Shown: piece by piece, positions 49,118 through 61,742 of the stretch
Layout of the letters: the number at the start of each line of letters is the position of its first letter
Position numbering within the stretch: the stretch's first letter is position 1
Origin: Gyromitra esculenta
Taxonomy: Eukaryota > Ascomycota > Pezizomycetes > Pezizales > Discinaceae
Direction of reading: 5' to 3'
Length of the DNA stretch: 64,000 bases
Assembly: GCA_038503075.1 (NCBI GenBank)
Contig: JBCAML010000020.1
Location: forward strand, 1,364,001-1,428,000
Notes under the pieces: generated by a model
What the model was told of the DNA's origin: nothing
The model's database searches: none
Seen by the model: the letters and a program-made list of their open reading frames with translations, nothing else
Program-made: the position numbers and the translations under genes

Positions 49118-49456
49118 CTAAAGAGACTCTCGTTCCCTGATCACCCATCTAAGTGTTTCTAGCATGATAGCAACCTGCCCTCTACTCTCGCAGATATGCG
49201 GTATAATTAACATGCTCCTGTACGGCCGCTGCTCACCCACCGCCCCGAACGAATTTTGGAATATTTTCTGGAGCTGCGTTAAATACTGAATCTGCGACCG
49301 AACCACTCTTGTCATCGTTGACATGTTTGACACACAGCTTTCGAGATTGTTCATCAGGTCTTCCTGTTGGAGAAGCTTCCTAATACGGGATGCCTCCACG
49401 GGTGTGGCTTCGGAGTCGGAAATGATTGAGAGACAGGTGCCCGAGCACACGGGCAC
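49118..49456 (-). pseudogene. Possible coding remnant, unknown family
   Basis: An open stretch of about 110 codons with protein-like amphipathic composition (SDSEATPVEASRIRKLLQQ, NNLESCVSNMSTMTRVV, then QIQYLTQLQKIFQNSF). It has no ATG start, stops after VIRERESL, and the adjoining minus-strand sequence (48896-49105) is open in another frame. I cannot name a family; it could be chance. Confidence 0.25.
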
Positions 49457-51859
49457 TTGGGCGCCCGAGAGAGAGCTATTTAGATAGGGGCCGTATGCCC
49501 ACCTCTAGCAAGCAAGCAAGCAGCCGAGTCTTCTATTCCTCCCTACGCACCCAGTATTACAACACTTCCACCTCCCGCCTCTCTTCCCGCTTCCTGTATC
49601 GCTCTACTCTCTTCTCGACTCTCTCGTGGATTTTGGCCTCCTGGAAGACTTGACCAATGCAAATATAGCTCGGGAACGAACTGAACGACTGATTACAGAA
49701 CTCTTGTAACGCTTTCCCCTCTGAAGATCTGATGACCCCTCTAGGTCCCGCTTTGCGAAAATAAACAGTCCTTCAAGCCCCAGCACCCTCGCTACAGCGC
49801 ATCAAGCCTTCACATCTCTACATCTCCTGAAGCTTAGCCTCCACAACTTCGCTACAATGCATTCCCAAAATCCAGTTCTCTACATCTTACTATCGCACAA
49901 CTACCAACTCAGAGCTTCAGAGCTTCGCTTCAATTAACGGGTTCAACGCTCAAAGCCACCTTCAAATCAAGCACACTATCAGCCAAGAAGCCACGTCAGG
50001 TAAGCTCTCCAGTGCTCTCCCATTCTTCGCACTTACGACGGTGATATCGGCAGCCGGAACGGATCTATAGGTTTCTTTGATAAACTAATCGATGGCTGCC
50101 GATGCTGCTAGATAGAGTGTAAATACTAACTTGAAAACAACCGGCAAAGTCTTCAAGGAAGGAGATCGATGAAGTTCTCGAGAAGGTTGGAAACTTCAGC
50201 TCTTAAGCCTGCAGTTCACAGTGCTAGCAACTGAGACGGATCCATGGTCATGGACTTTGTATACACATTTGATGATATGGAAAATGTTTTAAGGAAAAGA
50301 TATTAAAGAAAGGGGGGGGGTCTTTTCGTTGGCGCTGATTGTGTTTGATTTATATCTTGACAGCTTTTCTTTTGCAACTGAATTCATTTCAGGGGGGATA
50401 TCTCCTCGCTTTCTGTGGAAGCGTGGGACTGGCGAGAGGGTTATGTATATATACTGTCATGAACTATGAACATGAAAATTGCCACTTCTGATGCCCCCTC
50501 GTGAAGCTTGTCCCTCCACAGTTCAGTACGCCCGAGTATTAGAGAGATAGTCCCATTTCAGTTAGAAACCTGATTATTGGCCTTATTGGAACTACACATA
50601 GCAAGGTTTAGGCCTCCCAAAAGCTCCCTGAAAAGAATAACGACACTGCGGGGGATACGGTCTTAGAACCCAATCTAGTCTGCAGAAGGATAACGTATAG
50701 TGCGAAGTACAGATAAATACACGTATCACACCCAGAAATAGAGACGCACCAACCCCAAGCTCTGCCGCACAAACAACACAGCTGACGGCCCCGCAAAGCC
50801 CAACAGCAGTCTTCCCTCCCCTCTGAGAGCATGTCCACACTGGGTAGAAAGAGATAGAAAGAGTATAAACGGAGACATACTGTCGGCACCTAACTCTCAC
50901 CGCCCCGCAAATTCAGTACTCCACCCAAGCTCTACCATCCATACGCCATAAACGCGAACCCTCCTCCCTCCCCCCCCTCCATCTACTCCAACCCCCTACA
51001 GTCTCATCGATCTACAACCATCACGATCGACAACACTCCACCAGAAAAGAACAACGGCACTACTACCCACACACACATACAGCTCGGGCTTATCTTATCT
51101 TATCTTAGCCTACCTGTTTGTTCCTCCAGGATTAATTTAAACGCCGACTATTTATATCCCCCCCCCACCCCTCCCCACACGTTTATCCGTCGTAGCTCCA
51201 ATATCGCTTCTCCTCCCCCCATCCATCCCGCTGGCTAGTCGCGACAATCGGCTTCCGCTTCCTCTAATAGCCCCCCATCACCGGAGCCCCCGCTAACGTT
51301 GCGCTAATGTTGCACTCTAGCTCTGCAGCCGGCTCACCCAACACGCACACCCACCGGCGCACACGAAAACAGGGCTGCACCAACTTGAACAGCTGCTGTC
51401 GGGCGTACGTGTCCATCCACCTATCTTACACGCAAACCCCTTCACCAGGGACGTTAATTTACCGCGGCCTGGGATATGTGGGCGTGGGCGTGTCTTACGA
51501 AATAGGCGTGGTAGATAGAAACTCCAAGATTGGTGTGGCAGGGTTAGGGTTTAATGCCGAGTGATGGGCTGTGATGGGCTGTGATGGTTGGGATAGTCAT
51601 AGAGGCACAAGTCGCGAGATGGTCAGTTTGTTTGAAGTATTTGTTATTGTGTGGTCTCCTCGCAGATATATCAGCCGTGCGAAGGAGATATAAAAACTAC
51701 ATGTGTCCCCTTACTACGCCCGCGGGGACTCCCTGAATAGAGGGAGGGGTGGAGAGGGAGAGGAAGGAAGGAAGGAAAGAAGATGGGTAAAGAAGGTATA
51801 TACAAGAATGGTAAGTAAGATAATAAGCTAAAGTTAAGACCAAGAAGAGTATAGAATAG

Positions 51860-51895
51860 AATAGAAGGGAGGAAGAAGAAGAAGAAGAAGAAGAA
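51860..51895. repeat. GAA microsatellite
   Basis: Run of about seven GAA units followed by AAAAGG, in the region downstream of the minus-strand DUF3176 gene. Confidence 0.7.
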
Positions 51896-52010
51896 AAGGG
51901 ATGTCGTCAAATAAAAAAAAAAGCCATATCACATCAGCCCTCCAAAAACAGGCCAAAGACAGAAACCAAATAGAATCCATAAACAAAACAAAACCTCCCC
52001 CCATTAATAC

Positions 52011-53948
52011 TTAAAATTCATGCTTTTTCGTAAACCTCATCGGCGTCCCTTCCCCCGGAACCGTAACCTCCCCAATCTTCAGTCTCAGCTTCTCCGCAAA
52101 CGCCCTGACCGCCCCCGCATCCCCAGTATATGCCACCCCGCGCGTGTCCACGTCCCTGCGCACATGTTCGTCCAGTCCCAGAAACAGCCCCGCGACCTGC
52201 GAATTCCCCAGCCAGCCCACCGGCCCGCGCCGGTTCCTGCGCGTCGCGGCCATAACGGCGATGAAGATGGACACCGCGACGCCCCACAGCGCCGCCGGGA
52301 ACGCGATCCACCTCCAGTGCACGCGCACGAATATCCGCTGCACGTACACATCGCCCTTGACCCGCTGCGCTGCTGCTCCGTCGTTGCGTATTGCGGCGCT
52401 CATCGACCGCGCCATCGCCCCCATGATGCTGCCGAAATCCGTGTCGAGGAGGTTCTCGTATATCCCGCGGTGCAGCTCCGAGATCTGGCCGGGCTTCGGC
52501 ACGCCCTCGACGACGTCGGCCTGGCCCGTGAGCGAGAGCGAGAACCCGTTGCTGAGTGCGTAGAGCGCGGCCGTGCTCACGTTGGTGCGGCCGGTGCTGG
52601 ACACCGGCAGCGGCGCGTTCAGCAGCGCGTCGGTGATTTCGGAGAGCTGTGGGATCTTGAGGACGTATTCGCTGACGGAGGTGGAGGAGATCAGGGTTTC
52701 TTGGTATTTGCCTTGGGCTACTTTTGCCTGGAAGGTTTGCTCGCAGTAGGACAGGCCGCAGGAGAAGGCGCGCGCGACGTGCCCGCTGCCGGGGGCTACG
52801 TAGCCCGGTGCTATTGGGAGGCTCTGGGTGCCGTTGAGGCCGGCGTCGGGCTGGATGTAGAGCGCGGTGAGCGAGATGCGTTCGGCGGAGATGGCGACGT
52901 GGTCGCCGGTTGGGGTGGAGAGGCCCGGGTTGGCTAGGAGGTTCAGGAAGGTGGTGCCGCCGCCGACGGAGGTGCCGTTTTGTGAATAGGTGCAGAGCTG
53001 CCCGACGGTGAAGCATTGAGTGCCTGAACAGAAGCTGTTGGATTCACTCAGCGTTGTGCAATTGCGGTCGAGCTGCGAGGTGATCTCGGTGCATTTCTGG
53101 CAGACGCCCACAGATGTCGCGACGGGGAAGGTGCAGTTCCCACTGGGGCACGAAAAGTCAGAGGTGAGTCCATCGCCGAGGACACTTGAAGTGGCGCCCC
53201 AGAGAATGGAACGAGGGGTTGCGAGAATCAGGCCCTTGTTGAAGCCGCGGATGGGTGTGTAATCGGTGTTTGCGGATATCAAAGACGACTGCGTCGAGTC
53301 GACTACTGAACGGAGTTCGTATGAAACAAGTTGCTGGACTGCAGGATCGAAGCCTAGAGATGCAATAACGAATGCCGCGCCGAGGTGAACCAAGAATCTG
53401 ATAGCCATTAGATTCGATATCGCCCAAAAGCGCTCTCACGAGAATAAAAAAACATACCCTCCGCGAAAGCGAATGATCCAGCTCAGAGCACCGAGAGGGT
53501 CCCTCGAAGCACCGTCAATCAAATCCAAATCCGAAAGCTTCCTCCTCTGCGACCCGAACAAGACCCACTTCATCTGGCTGATACACTCCGCGACGGGGAC
53601 CATCAAGGTGAGTTTCCCAATGACACCCAACCACGCCAGCACCGAATTCAACGTGATGGCTTCCTTCCACGTCGGGGCCTCTTCGCCGTCGTATGTGACC
53701 AGTAGCAGGACAATGGTGGCCAGCATGAGGCCGCTGACCATGAGCGCGAGGAGGTTGTACATCAGATCCCGCCAAGGGAAGCGGCGCGGTCGACTCGGAT
53801 GGGGTGGTGGGGGTGGAAGCGGCGACGATGGTAACGACGGAGTCTGGCTCATCTGGTATGAAGGTGGGCTCTCTGGGTTACCGTGGTCCTTGCGTGTTGA
53901 GGGGCCGGGAAACATCTGGTAAATGATATATTTGATCGGGCCGGCCAT
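52011..53948 (-). CDS. DUF3176-family fungal membrane protein (625 aa)
   Basis: Function unknown; a multi-pass membrane protein with a large extracellular or lumenal domain. Two exons (53458-53948 and 52011-53397) join in frame. The N-terminus is proline-rich (PPSYQMSQTPS to about residue 58), followed by membrane segments at about 61-83 (LLALMVSGLMLATIVLLLV), 102-123 and 164-180. The family hallmark LGFDPAVQQLV (about 178-188) follows. Next is a cysteine-rich ectodomain with DFSCPSGNCTFP, GVCQKCTEIT and CSGTQCFTVGQLC and several N-glycosylation sites. A last membrane segment (ALWGVAVSIFIAVMA) precedes a short cytoplasmic tail. Within the second exon the 3' kilobase is very GC-rich, so the other strand and frame also stay open over 300 codons; those are shadows. 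The gene appears intact. Confidence 0.9.
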
Positions 53949-56900
53949 TTTGAAAGTAGTGTGCGAAACAGAAGACGCAGAGAGAAGGATCGCAGCGTGA
54001 AAGAATTATACAGAAAAGTAAAGGTATGGATGAGACTCTCTCGCCAGGAGGGTGACAAGGAGGTTAGATATGCCACTGCAACAAAGCGTATAGCAGAGGT
54101 GGTAGGGAAGGCAGGGTCCGACTTGCGGATTAAGACAGACGGGGGGGCGAAGGGAAGTGGGGAGGGGGGGGAACGAAAAGGAAGACAGAAGCAGGAGAAT
54201 GAAAAGGAAGACAGGAAGAGGAAGAGGAAGAGGAAGGGAGGGGAGAGAAAAGAGAAGCAGGCACTAGGTACTAGGTAAGAGAAAAGCCACGACAATGGAA
54301 GCCACGGCAGATGACTGAAGCCCGTCCCAATAGACAGCGGAGATCTATTAACGACGAAATGCGACATCTCTCATTGAATTGGATGCAGGGGAAACAGCGA
54401 GAGGCAGGGCCCGGCGATCTTGAAACGCTTCCTGGGGACGAATGGGCGAACAGCAGTTCTGCTTGGATCCTGGCCAACTGATTTGGTAGAGCGTGCGTCC
54501 AGTAGCAGTAATAACCACCACCACCACCACCAAGAATAGAGTCGCATGGCATCGCATCCCTGTCGCCGCTGCTTGCGTCTTGCAGGAACCCTAAAATAGC
54601 CGAGCGAGACACAACAAGCCAGGGGCGTCCCCTATTGCGATTGGCTCGCTAGGCGCCTACAATACCCCAGCTCTGTTGGTTCTATTGGCCACCCGGACCT
54701 GGGCCACGTCGGTAATCCGGGTGCGCTAAGTCCAAATTGCGCGACCTCAAGCCAGCTCGTCTGTTTGGACTGTCCTCAGGCCTGGCTATTGGCCGTCAGG
54801 CAAGTAAGTCCCCAGATGTTTATCGCAGCTCAGAGTACAGGTGATTGATTCGCCTCGTGCTCGTTCACAAACGCCCGTCACTGGATCAGCCCAATGGAAT
54901 GGATGTTGGAATGCGAGCAATGGCTTCCTTTCTGTTGGACTGAGACTTCGGCTGATTGGCCAAGACATCGCTTGATTGCAGCCCTAACCCTGCCGTCTGC
55001 CTAACTGATTCACTACTATTTATTCATTCACGCCTGCAAACAGCTAGACCGCACTACCCTAACCAACGTGCCGAACTGCAAACCATAGTATGCACTTGCA
55101 CTACCCCACTTCCAGAGAATAAATCAAACATCTAATAGCAATCCCAAAAGCACATATGTAGAACAGCCAAGACCAAGACAAGACCAATATGAAAGATCAG
55201 TAGGACGCACTAACACCACCAGCAGGTACCTGTACTTCACAGCCGGAAACCCCCCCCCATGGCCTAGAATCGCCGATTGCATATTGCTTTTCTGCCCCTC
55301 TTCCCGTACTCGACAGGGTGCCTGCGCCGCATCTCTGCATTCTCTCCCGCGACGAACATCTACCTTGGGCAGCATATCACCAGTTTGGCCGTGCCGGACG
55401 ATCTCGCACCGTGCATAATCTGGGCAAGAGACGTTTGGTCACATACGCGGCTTGCTCTTGGCCGGGTGAAGAGTAGGATATCCCACGTGCTGGATCGATA
55501 CGTTGGAGTGTGGATGCAGCGCCGTTGAGTCGCCGCTGGATGTTGTGGCGTCTTTTGCGGCTCGAGAGTGATGTGTGCTGCATGAGGAGGCTGTGGTTTT
55601 TGCGTTTCAGGTTTTTTACGTGTCGATAGCTTCGGTTGATGATACCGATGGCTGTAGATCGGGGTTCTGGTGAATCTGGGGGATGTGGATCATGGAGTGT
55701 CACTCGTGTTGGTGCGATGGATTGTGGTTATGCTTGGGTGGCACCTAGAGATTGGGGAAAGGGGATTGTTTTCACGACAGTCTATCGTGTACATATTACT
55801 TCTATGATGGTCACTTGTAGTCGTATACACAATTACATGTAGTTTCGCCGTAGGTATGTAGCTCGTTCCTGCGTGTCCCCGTTTCTGCTTGCACCCACCC
55901 ATTAACATCTGTGTCCTGAATCCCTCGAAGACTCTATCGGCAGGATCGGCTACTTCGCTGGGTATGAGAAAAGATTAGGATGGAGTATGCAGCACGTTTG
56001 GAATATTTAGGGTATTTGCATCCACGGGAATTTACTGTAGCCGTGGAGATTTGAATAATAAAGTCTTGGCTGATCATGTCAGCCCTGACTAAGCTTGGCA
56101 TTGCTCTAAATTTGGGCATAGCGAACGATGACTTGCAGTTGGGGCAGCGAATTGGTGGATTCTGTGAATTATGATATATTATTTCGGCATCTGGATTATT
56201 CATTTCGTCTGGATAGCGAGTGATGGCGCGTGTTTTATGATCATATCTAGGCACTCATCATTCATCACTCGATCAGTAACGGGTATCCGTCTACGCGTAG
56301 CACATGACCCTATGCCGTCCAGGATATCGAAATCCATTTCCAATTGCTGGAACAGATCCTTCCCGTTCTCTGTCTTCGGTGTCCGAGGAAATATAAACTA
56401 ATTGACCCATCATGGTGATGACATATCCTCTCGGCGGGAGATGAGAGACATGTCTGTAGATGTCTCGGACGCAGAGTGATATCAAAGTTTCGAACTGGAC
56501 CAAAGAGAGGATCACTGAGAGTCACTCGGTGGGGAGGACGAAGTAGGAAACTCGGAGCAGGGCTGAGGGCGATCGTTCGGATCCAAGTAAGCAGGAAGGA
56601 TGGTAGATACGATGACATATCTAGATTTGGAGGATTGACTATCGAGATGAGGATATTTTTCTGGCCGGGGAGGGGGAGATGCTTTGCTTGGATATTCTAC
56701 CTGGAGAACACATCATGCGATCCCTGTGTGGTTACACGTGGTTTATTCAGGGCTGAGGCTCTGAAGGCTTGGCAGTTATCGGATGAATGGCGTCAATGTG
56801 AGAGTTCTCTATCAACGTCAACATTCCATTCATGAGCAAGAAAAGCTGGAACAATGGGGAAAGATGGGATGAATGAACTACTTGGATGGTTTCTATACGA

Positions 56901-57224
56901 ATGGGGACGGAGATGGGTATTGGGTGGTGTTTATATGTTCTATTGACGGAGCTGTCGTCCACTTTGGGTTTCTGCGTTCGCCAACAGATCTGTCTGCCAA
57001 TCAATGCATCGAGACCTGCATGAATAGCTCGCCTGCCTTATGCGGGGATTCTCTTTTGTACTACTCTACCTCGACATACACTTCCCTTCCCCGTCACCAC
57101 CACCCCCCCTCTCTCTCTTCGCTCACCTCTCCACCAACATCTCCACCCCTCTACCCTTATCTCGAATTAATAATCCCATTCTCCCTCCATCCATATATAC
57201 CCCATCTGCTCTTGTATAATCGAA
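53949..57224. other. Divergent intergenic region
   Basis: Lies between the minus-strand DUF3176 gene and the plus-strand FluG-family gene. 54170-54275 is a purine tract on the plus strand (CT-rich in the sense of the DUF3176 gene), typical of fungal promoters/5' UTRs. A CCACCA run lies at 54516-54535 and a CCCTAACCCT motif at 54982. Minus frames at 55934-56254 and 56310-56618 and a plus frame at 56476-56835 lack ATG starts or family motifs and are not called. The last 130 bp are a strong CT tract. Confidence 0.55.
57193..57199 (+). promoter_or_regulatory. TATA-like box before the FluG-family gene
   Basis: ATATATA follows a CT-rich tract and lies only 25 bp upstream of the first ATG (57225). 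If it is a true TATA box, transcription would begin at or after that ATG and translation would start at 57240 or 57261 instead. Confidence 0.35.
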
Positions 57225-60028
57225 ATGGAGCAGCATTACATGCGTCCAGCCATTTACACTATGCCTCCTCAAAAACCTAGCTCCATCTCTGATCTTCGTA
57301 CCTTCATCCTCTCCCATCCTGTCATCGACAATCACGCTCATAACCTTCTTCGAGCTTCTCACTCAGCAGCTTATCCCTTCGAGAGCATCACTACCGAGGC
57401 TTCTGCTGCTGCTCTGGAGGATGCCCCACACTCCCTCGCTCATCACCGTGCCGTAAAACAACTGGCGAGCTGGATTGGATGTGATCCCGACTGGGAGGCC
57501 ATCAAGGTGAAGCGAGCTACTCTCAATGAATTGGACTGGGCGAAAAAGTGTTTTGCTGGAACTCAGTGTATTTTGATGGACGATGGGCTGGACGATGATG
57601 CAGCCGAGAGCTATCCCTGGCACGATCAGCTTACTCTCGATCGCACGAGGCGGATAGTTAGGATCGAGAAGGTCGCCGAGTCAGTGCTGAAAAGTTTTTG
57701 CAATGAGCTTCCGGAAGGTAGGGAGGATGCGCCTGAGATTAGCCCTGAAATGTTCAACAAGTGGTCTGCCGAGTTCTCCTCCGTCATGAGAGCTGCTCTG
57801 AGGGATCCCGATGTGGCTGGTTTCAAATCCGTTGTTTGTTACCGCACTGGTCTCGACATTGCTCTGGAAGAACCTCTGGGTGTTCCCTTTATGGAGGCTT
57901 TCAATAACATCGTGCGGAAGATTCGAAAGGACGGCAAGTACAAGATCAAGGAAAAGATATTTAATGATTTTCTGGTGCGCGAAATTTCAAGGTTCATCGG
58001 GGAACATCCTGAGAAAAAACCCTTGCAATTTCATACGGGCCTAGGTGATAACGACCTGAGCCTTCTTAAAGCTAACCCTGCGTGCGTATCTTTATTTTGT
58101 TTCTCTTGGTCTGTGATTCACGCTGACTTGTCTGACTTAGCCATCTACAACGATTCATCAAAGCCAATCCCGATGTGCCGATCGTTCTCCTTCACTCTTC
58201 GTACCCTTATACCCGCGAGGCGGGCTACCTCGCTACCGTTTACAAGAACGTATACCTCGATTTCGGCGAGGTCTTTCCGAAGATTTCGCAAGATGGCCAA
58301 AAGAGTGTTATCAAACAGCTCCTGGAATTAACCCCGACAAACAAGTTGTTGTGGAGCACAGATGGTGTTTGGTTTCCCGAAACTTATGCTCTAGCGAACG
58401 CGCAGATGAGAGAGGTCCTGAGCGAGGTGAGTTGACGATAAAGAAAGGTTAGGTTGCTTTTTCTAAGAATATGCAGGTCCTCGTGAAACGTGTGACAAAA
58501 GGCCAGATGACCTTGGATCAAGCCGTTGATCTCACCAAAAAGCTGCTGTTTGATAATTCAAACAGACTTTACGGGCTTAACCTCGTACCAACCATTCTGG
58601 ACGGTTCAAATGTTCCGTTGACCTCAGATTCAAAGGCAGATTCTCACACTGATCTCCACACATTGAACCAATTTCTCTCGAAAAATCCTCGAGTAAAGTT
58701 TTTGAAGGTGCAATGGCTCGACTATACTTCAACCATGCGTCTCCGTCTGGTATCAATCACTCAGATGAAGAAGATGCTGGAGAAAGATTCACGTTTTGCC
58801 GTGACTATAGCTGCTTTTTCAATCTTGCAGAATGATTCTCCTACAGATGATTTTGTTCATGCCGGCCAAGCCCTGCTTGTTCCAGATTGGAACAGCTTGC
58901 GTTCTTGCGATGGATACTCTCCAGGCTATGCAAGTGTAATGTGTTTCCTCCGTGAGGACGAGACGGGAGAAGATCTGGCTGTATGTCCTAGAACCGTCCT
59001 CTCAAGAGCCATAAAGAGGGCAAAGGAGGAACACGATGTCCAGTTCCTGATGGGCTTCGAGACCGAAGTGGTATTTTTGCACCGCGTGGAAAATGGCGGA
59101 AAGGTGGAATACAAGCCTGTCTCAGATATACACGCGTGGTGCACTTCGCGCTCTTTGCAGAATAAGAGTTTAGATATCCTTACGGAGTGTGTTGAATCTC
59201 TTGAAGCTAGCGGCATCGAGGTTCAGTTGTTCCACCCAGAAAGCGCATACGGACAGTACGAGATTGTCACCGGGCCATTACCTCCCATGGAGAGTATCGA
59301 TGCGTTGTACCATACAAGAGATACCATTACTAGCATCTGCTTGAAACATGGCGTCCGGGCTACATTGCATCCCAAACCGTTTGATGACGTTGCAGGAACT
59401 GCTGCGCACGCACATGTATCGATATCCCCACCCACTCTAGAAAACGAGGAAGGCTTCTTTGGGGGGGTTCTGGAGAGCCTGAGGGCTATCTGTGCGCTCA
59501 CTATGCCGAATTTCACCAGCTATGAGAGAGTGAGAGATTCGTGTTGGGCGGGCGGCACATGGGTTGCATGGGGAGACCAAAACAAAGAGGTTCCGCTAAG
59601 AAGGTGTTCTAAGAAGGACGCACACTGGGAGATTAAGTGCGTTGATGGTATATCGAATCTGTACCTGAGCATGGCGAGCGTTATCGGGGCAGGTTGTTTA
59701 GGTTTGGCGGCGAAATCGAAACTACCTCCAACAGGATCTGCGAGTATGCTATACCCTCTCATAAGATTTTATTCATGACTGAACTAACACGCGAACAGTG
59801 GATCCATCAAAAATGACGTCGAGGGAGCGAAACGGGCTGGGTATCACTAAGCGGATACCGAAGACTATCGAAGAGGCCCTAGAGGCGCTAAAGGAGCATA
59901 AGAAGCTGAGAGAGTGGGTTGGAGAGGATGCGATGAAGAAGTATCTCATTGCGAAGAAGGGGGAGAAAGCTATGATGGATACGATACCAGAAGAGGATAG
60001 AAAGAACTGGGTTTTTGAGAGGTACTAG
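57225..60028 (+). CDS. fluG: FluG-family protein: amidohydrolase fused to type-I glutamine synthetase domain (879 aa)
   Basis: The N-terminal half is an amidohydrolase-2 domain with the metal motif VIDNHAHNLL (His37/His39) and later HTGLGDNDLSLL, VLLHSSYPYTREAGYLA and LLWSTDGVWFPETY. The C-terminal half (from about residue 440) is a prokaryote-type glutamine synthetase domain with LMGFETEVVFL, LFHPESAYGQYEI, GTAAHAHVSIS and GGTWVAWGDQNKEVPLR. Four exons (57225-58081, 58141-58426, 58477-59743, 59799-60028) join in frame. This architecture and length match FluG of Aspergillus, needed for an extracellular signal that triggers conidiation. Many ascomycetes carry FluG-like paralogues of unknown role, so the symbol is given at family level. 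Alternative starts exist at 57240 and 57261. The gene appears intact. Confidence 0.88.
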
Positions 60029-60866
60029 ATTTTTGTAGTTGGCTATTTCGGAATAGCGACTAGACAAACGTCAAATAGATCACTTGGGTGTATTTATACA
60101 GTCTTTTGGTGTCGACATTGGTAATTATGGGATTCTGGATATTTATGTTGAGTGATTCTGTGGAGTTGGGCCCGCGGTGGGAAACACTGAGAGGCGCTCT
60201 GCTAATTGTAAGAGACGCGTACGACATAGGATGGGCTACCAGAAGCTCTTTATTTGCTGTGGGCAAATTTTGTAGCTTGCATGGACTTGATCTGTAGTTA
60301 GATTCTCGAGATCTGGTTTCCACGACTGTGATTGCGGGGACCATTGTATGGCTATCGCTGGGGAAAAGCTGCCCCGGAAGCCATCCAAGAGCATGGGATG
60401 ACCAAATGTTGCAGTGTCTCTAGGACGGCCTCGCTCGTACGTGGTATTGTCGGGGTTTACATCCTGGACGTGAATAGGATCACCATGCTATGGTCGTGAA
60501 CTAATTATTTCGATAGTGGTCTGGAGAGTCTGCGGCGTTCACTTGAGATTTATCGGTGTTGCATATGAGCAGACCCCATAGAGCTGATAAAGAAGGTGGT
60601 GAGAGATTTGAGAGATTTTCTTGGTAGCTTCTAATCGGTGTCAATGAGAAGGTTGATTAATTCCTAGGATCTATCTTCTGAACTGCGAATGGTATTGGAA
60701 CACAAACGATAATTTGGGGGGTTACGGATGACAAGACATCTAAGATTATATCTCAGGGGGTTCTGGTCTCTTGTAGGACCTGATTGTTTCGCATTGATAG
60801 CTCAGAGCTTATGTATAAACGGCTCAATGTACGTCTACAACAGCCAAAAAAAATCTTACACACAAG
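60029..60866. other. Intergenic region between convergent genes
   Basis: Holds the 3' ends of the FluG-family gene (+) and the HHE gene (-). Small frames on both strands have no family motif. Confidence 0.55.
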
Positions 60867-61660
60867 TCACTTATCATTCCCCTCCAAGCCCTCCGCGGGG
60901 GTCTGCGGAAACTTTCTAAATATATCCGCCAGGCGGTCCATAGGAGCAGCCATCAATCCCACAACGGTCTCAAACGGCGGTTTATCTGGAGCTGAAGGAT
61001 GGCTCCTGGTTGGCACGAACATCTTTGTTCTTTCGAACGACCTCGCCAGCGATTCCGACACCTTGGGCGAGTCGGCGGCTGCGAGACCCTTTTCGAGCGC
61101 TGGGAGGTCGCTCTCTTCTTCTTCGGTTATGTGCGCTTTTAGGGTCGTCATTAGGCTCTCGATCGTGGGGCGGAAGTCAGGGTCAGTGGGGTTGAGGTTT
61201 TGGAATGTTTTAAGTTGGATTTTGAGCTAAGTGGTTTAGTAAGCTTTGTTAAAGGGGGGATAGGGAGGGAAGTACTTCGTTGTGTTCGGCACGGTCTTTA
61301 TCGGCCATTTCTTTCCCATTGGGGATGTACTTTTCAAAAGCTGGATACACCACCAGCTCCTAATATTGACAATTAGTAACTTGCGATATAATACGATTAT
61401 GACCACTGTGGTCTCACCTCTCCGATCGAATGTCGAGCCAGTTCCCAAACAAACTGGTTCTGCCAACGGGTAGTAGTGTCTTCATCCGTCGACCTCAAAA
61501 TCTCTTTATAATACGCCTCCAGCTCACGATGGTCCTGCTTCACGACGCTAGAAACGGTAGTCATCCTGACTGCTGTAGTGGACAGGAAAGCCCGATGGAG
61601 GTTGGAGGCGAAGGGTGCCTTTCTCGAAAATTGGCGGAGTGGCTGTGCAGCTTTGAGCAT
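60867..61660 (-). CDS. Hemerythrin-like HHE-domain protein, probably mitochondrial (228 aa)
   Basis: HHE cation-binding domain proteins carry a di-iron or similar metal site in a four-helix bundle and are linked to oxygen, NO or iron sensing; the exact role here is unknown. Three exons (61418-61660, 61276-61359, 60867-61226) join in frame. The first 32 residues (MLKAAQPLRQFSRK to TTAVR) are basic, with Ser/Leu/Ala, and lack acidic residues, as in a mitochondrial targeting peptide; MTTVSSVVKQDH follows. Metal ligands fit the family: KQDHRELE, ARHSIGEE with VYPAFE, AEHNEIK, and KAHITEEEE with SDLPAL. The ATG at 61660 is chosen because a TATATATAAT box lies about 75 bp upstream and longer frames to the left begin with a non-ATG codon. 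Confidence 0.88.
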
Positions 61661-61730
61661 TTTACCGTCCTTGTTTAGTGATTTTATGGGGAAGATTGCT
61701 GCTGGGACGACGAAGATCCTGCCGGTGGTT

Positions 61731-61742
61731 ATTATATATACT
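61731..61742 (-). promoter_or_regulatory. TATA-like box for the HHE gene
   Basis: On the minus strand TATATATAAT, about 75 bp upstream of the chosen start codon. It supports the short (228-aa) model. Confidence 0.35.

Larger units (their letters stand above)
47206..52010. other. Gene-free stretch with decayed coding fragments and repeats
   Basis: No intact gene can be supported over 4.8 kb. A minus-strand fragment at 47509-47867 is open in patches with stops between and is not identified. 48381-48520 carries CTGATGCMTTT motifs shared with 12.1-12.3 kb. 49118-49456 (-) is a possible coding remnant. 49780-50250 has the look of a CT-rich leader with splice-like signals but no sustained frame. 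50310-50322 is a G homopolymer. 51080-51110 has TTATC repeats. 51860-51895 is a GAA microsatellite downstream of the next gene. Confidence 0.5.

Noticed and set aside
52018..53016. Long open frames (332 aa minus, 305 aa plus) overlapping the DUF3176 gene
   Set aside because: They are extremely Arg/Pro/His-rich and lie in the GC-rich exon of the DUF3176 gene; they are shadows of its codon usage.
55934..56254. Minus-strand frame with a C-P-N-C pair
   Set aside because: Starts with GTG, contains only one CxxC, and has no second zinc-ligand pair or splice partner.
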